Assembly: GCA_019113455.1 (NCBI GenBank)
Contig: DXHG01000085.1
Coordinates: 1 to 6,704, forward strand
Direction: 5' to 3'
Source of the DNA: Candidatus Treponema faecavium
GTDB taxonomy: Bacteria > Spirochaetota > Spirochaetia > Treponematales > Treponemataceae
Length of the DNA: 6,704 nt
The translations under genes were made by a program, and so were the position numbers. Of the stretch, positions 5,436-6,704 are shown piece after piece. Numbering within the stretch: the first letter of the stretch is position 1; the number at the start of each line of letters is the position of its first letter. Below the pieces are notes generated by a model. It was given only the letters and a program-made list of their open reading frames with translations. It was not told the origin of the DNA and did no database searches.

Positions 5436-6389
5436 AAAGTCAGCGGTAAAAAAATCAGGATCTACCGCTTCCATATTCAGCCGTACTTCCCAATGCAGGT
5501 GCGGGCCTGTTGCAAGACCTGTCGCGCCTGATACGCCGAGCTGTTCTCCCTGCCTGACAATTTGCCCCTCGCGCACAAGCAGCGAGTCCATATGATAGTA
5601 TAAGCTGTACAGTCCCGGCAGATGCTCGATGACGACGCTCCAGCCGGTAGATATTCTGTTTTCTGCAAGAACAACTTTGCCTGCGCCGCACGCGGCAACC
5701 GGCGAACCGGTAGGTATGCCGTAGTCAATGCCAAAATGCAGGCTTTCTTCGCTTGTTCCGTCTGAGTATGCATATGTGCGCCTGTCTCCGAAAAACGAAG
5801 TGCGGCGCACTGCGTCGGTCGGGGGAGTAAACGGTTCCGTTTGATATACGGCGTCAGGATTGATCGTTTCAAGTATCGTATTGAGTTTGTTTATTTGGGC
5901 AATGCGTTCAGGGCTGTTGTCCGTGCGGATTCCGGTATTTCTGCTGTCAAGCGGAATAACCTCGCTGATAAACTCCTTCGCATCGATTTGTACCGGCAGC
6001 GAAAATTCCATTGTCTTTCCGCCGAACGCGTTGTACACAATTTGCAGTTCAATGCTGCCCGATTCCTGATAGGTAGAAAGCGGCACCGCCGCAAGAAACT
6101 CTTTTACGTGCTGATTGCCCGCGGCGCGGACAGGCACTGCGTAAAATTCGCACTGCCCGATAGACGGCAGTATAAGGAGCGCGCTGGTGAGTGCGTCTGC
6201 CTGTGCCGCGCTGCGATCGGTGCTTTCAAAGCGGAGGCGCACAAACACGGCCTCGCCGGGCTTTACCGTGTCGGTATACGACAGGGCTATCGTGTAGTCG
6301 TCTCCGTTGTAAAACGCATCGCGCGGCCATGCTGATGCAAGCCCGCACAGCAATAAGGCTATACAAAACAAACGGTGTTTTTTTTTCAT
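5412..6389 (-). CDS. Secreted M23 (LytM-type) zinc metallopeptidase
   Basis: Peptidases of this family cleave cross-links in peptidoglycan and act in wall remodelling or cell separation; some members are inactive activators. The 325-residue protein has a signal peptide (K2-K4, hydrophobic core about 7-17, A-S-A at 18-20, probable cleavage before Trp21). Next come a beta-rich region (about 30-150), a linker, and the LytM fold at about 197-312. The zinc ligands are visible as H-F-G-I-D (His218, Asp222) and H-L-H (His297, His299), with His266 in Y-Y-H-M-D as the other catalytic histidine, so an active enzyme is expected. The start at 6389 is chosen over an in-frame ATG 27 nt upstream because AAGGAG lies 8 nt before it and the signal peptide begins there. 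It overlaps the recJ stop by 4 nt (ATGA), suggesting coupling. An A9 run directly follows the ATG. Confidence 0.94.
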   Translation of the reverse strand: MKKKHRLFCIALLLCGLASAWPRDAFYNGDDYTIALSYTDTVKPGEAVFVRLRFESTDRSAAQADALTSALLILPSIGQCEFYAVPVRAAGNQHVKEFLAAVPLSTYQESGSIELQIVYNAFGGKTMEFSLPVQIDAKEFISEVIPLDSRNTGIRTDNSPERIAQINKLNTILETINPDAVYQTEPFTPPTDAVRRTSFFGDRRTYAYSDGTSEESLHFGIDYGIPTGSPVAACGAGKVVLAENRISTGWSVVIEHLPGLYSLYYHMDSLLVREGQIVRQGEQLGVSGATGLATGPHLHWEVRLNMEAVDPDFFTADFSFSSKHN

Positions 6390-6703
6390 GGTATAATCTC
6401 CTTTGTGCCGGAACATTCCATGGCGATAATATTCATTTGCGGTATTTCCATACCGTTAAAACAGTTTCGTTCAAGATGAAAAACGACGTCTGCCGCGTCC
6501 CGCACGGAAAAATCGCGGTTCAGCCGTTCCGCAGCGCCCCAGTATATTGCCGGCCATTTTATCTTGCCGCAGTCAAACGTTAGTTTGAGGTGCTGCCGCT
6601 CTGTTTTGCCGAGTATTTCGGCTGAAATAATACGGATGCCGCGCGAAAGAAAGACGAGCGGCGGGTTCTTTTCTCCGTACGGTTCAAGCGCGTCAATAAC
6701 GGA
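6386..6703 (-). CDS. recJ: Single-stranded-DNA-specific exonuclease RecJ, C-terminal part
   Basis: RecJ degrades single-stranded DNA 5' to 3' in recombination (RecF pathway), mismatch and base-excision repair. Only the last 105 residues are inside the window; the DHH catalytic core lies beyond the right edge. The visible part matches the C-terminal OB-fold domain. It starts with D-A-L-E-P-Y-G-E-K-N-P-P (the family norm is close to LEPFGxGNP), followed by V-F-L-S-R-G-I-R-I-I, then a Lys-Leu-Thr strand (H-L-K-L-T-F). It ends with V-V-F-H-L-E-R-N-x-F-N-G and P-Q-M-N-I-I, a typical RecJ tail. Lys replaces the usual second Gly of the GxGNP loop. The reading frame is intact to the TGA at 6386-6388, which overlaps the M23 start codon by 4 nt. 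Promoter and start are outside the window. Confidence 0.9.
   Translation of the reverse strand, partial: SVIDALEPYGEKNPPLVFLSRGIRIISAEILGKTERQHLKLTFDCGKIKWPAIYWGAAERLNRDFSVRDAADVVFHLERNCFNGMEIPQMNIIAMECSGTKEIIP
6398..6403 (-). promoter_or_regulatory. Ribosome binding site of the M23 peptidase gene
   Basis: On the minus strand AAGGAG lies 8 nt before the ATG at 6389. It sits inside the recJ coding end and decides the start in favour of the signal-peptide methionine at 6389 over the in-frame ATG at 6416. Confidence 0.85.
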
Positions 6704-6704
6704 C

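Noticed and set aside
5841..6335. 164-codon plus-strand frame opposite the M23 gene
   Set aside because: It is opposite a well-supported gene, has no ribosome site and its product is Arg-rich. It is a shadow.
6330..6389. M23 protein as a lipoprotein at Cys15
   Set aside because: Leu is at -1, which does not fit a lipobox, and the A-S-A at 18-20 gives a good signal peptidase I site.
1..6704. Mobile element, phage, toxin-antitoxin or defence genes
   Set aside because: No transposase, integrase, terminal repeats or toxin-like gene pair was seen on either strand.

Overview
The window reads as ordinary chromosomal DNA from a spirochaete, most likely a Treponema-type organism. The grounds are indirect: roughly 50-55 % GC (by eye), spirochaete-like loose lipoboxes, a divergent but complete NAD+-dependent DNA ligase, and short conserved genes next to orphan exported proteins. 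The species cannot be fixed from sequence alone.

Layout. Positions 1-347 are non-coding. They hold a short periodic array of a CGGCAAA motif (11-103), an AT-rich 13-bp inverted repeat ending in a T-run (38-72), a GC-rich stretch with competing hairpins (about 195-262), and a near-consensus sigma-70 promoter (286-314). From this promoter five plus-strand genes follow with gaps of 33 nt or less or with overlaps: an unrecognised cytoplasmic protein (348-1505), a probable lipoprotein (1511-2173), tRNA m7G46 methyltransferase TrmB (2207-2905), NAD+-dependent DNA ligase LigA (2905-4842) and a small membrane-anchored or lipidated protein (4839-5435). They look like one operon. On the minus strand, entering from the right edge, lie the C-terminal end of the exonuclease RecJ (6386-6703) and a secreted M23/LytM-type zinc peptidase (5412-6389), joined by a 4-nt stop/start overlap. 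The two units converge and overlap tail to tail by 24 bp.

How the genes fit together. The recognisable functions are housekeeping: LigA seals nicks in replication and repair, RecJ is a 5'-3' single-strand exonuclease of recombination and mismatch repair, TrmB modifies tRNA, and the M23 protein acts on peptidoglycan outside the cytoplasm. LigA and RecJ share DNA repair, but they lie on opposite strands in separate transcription units, so the link is positional only. Three proteins have no function I can assign.

I found no mobile element, CRISPR array, RNA gene or defence system. The least explained part is the 5' non-coding region. The other points of interest are how tightly the genes are packed and some substitutions in the ligase NAD+ pocket.
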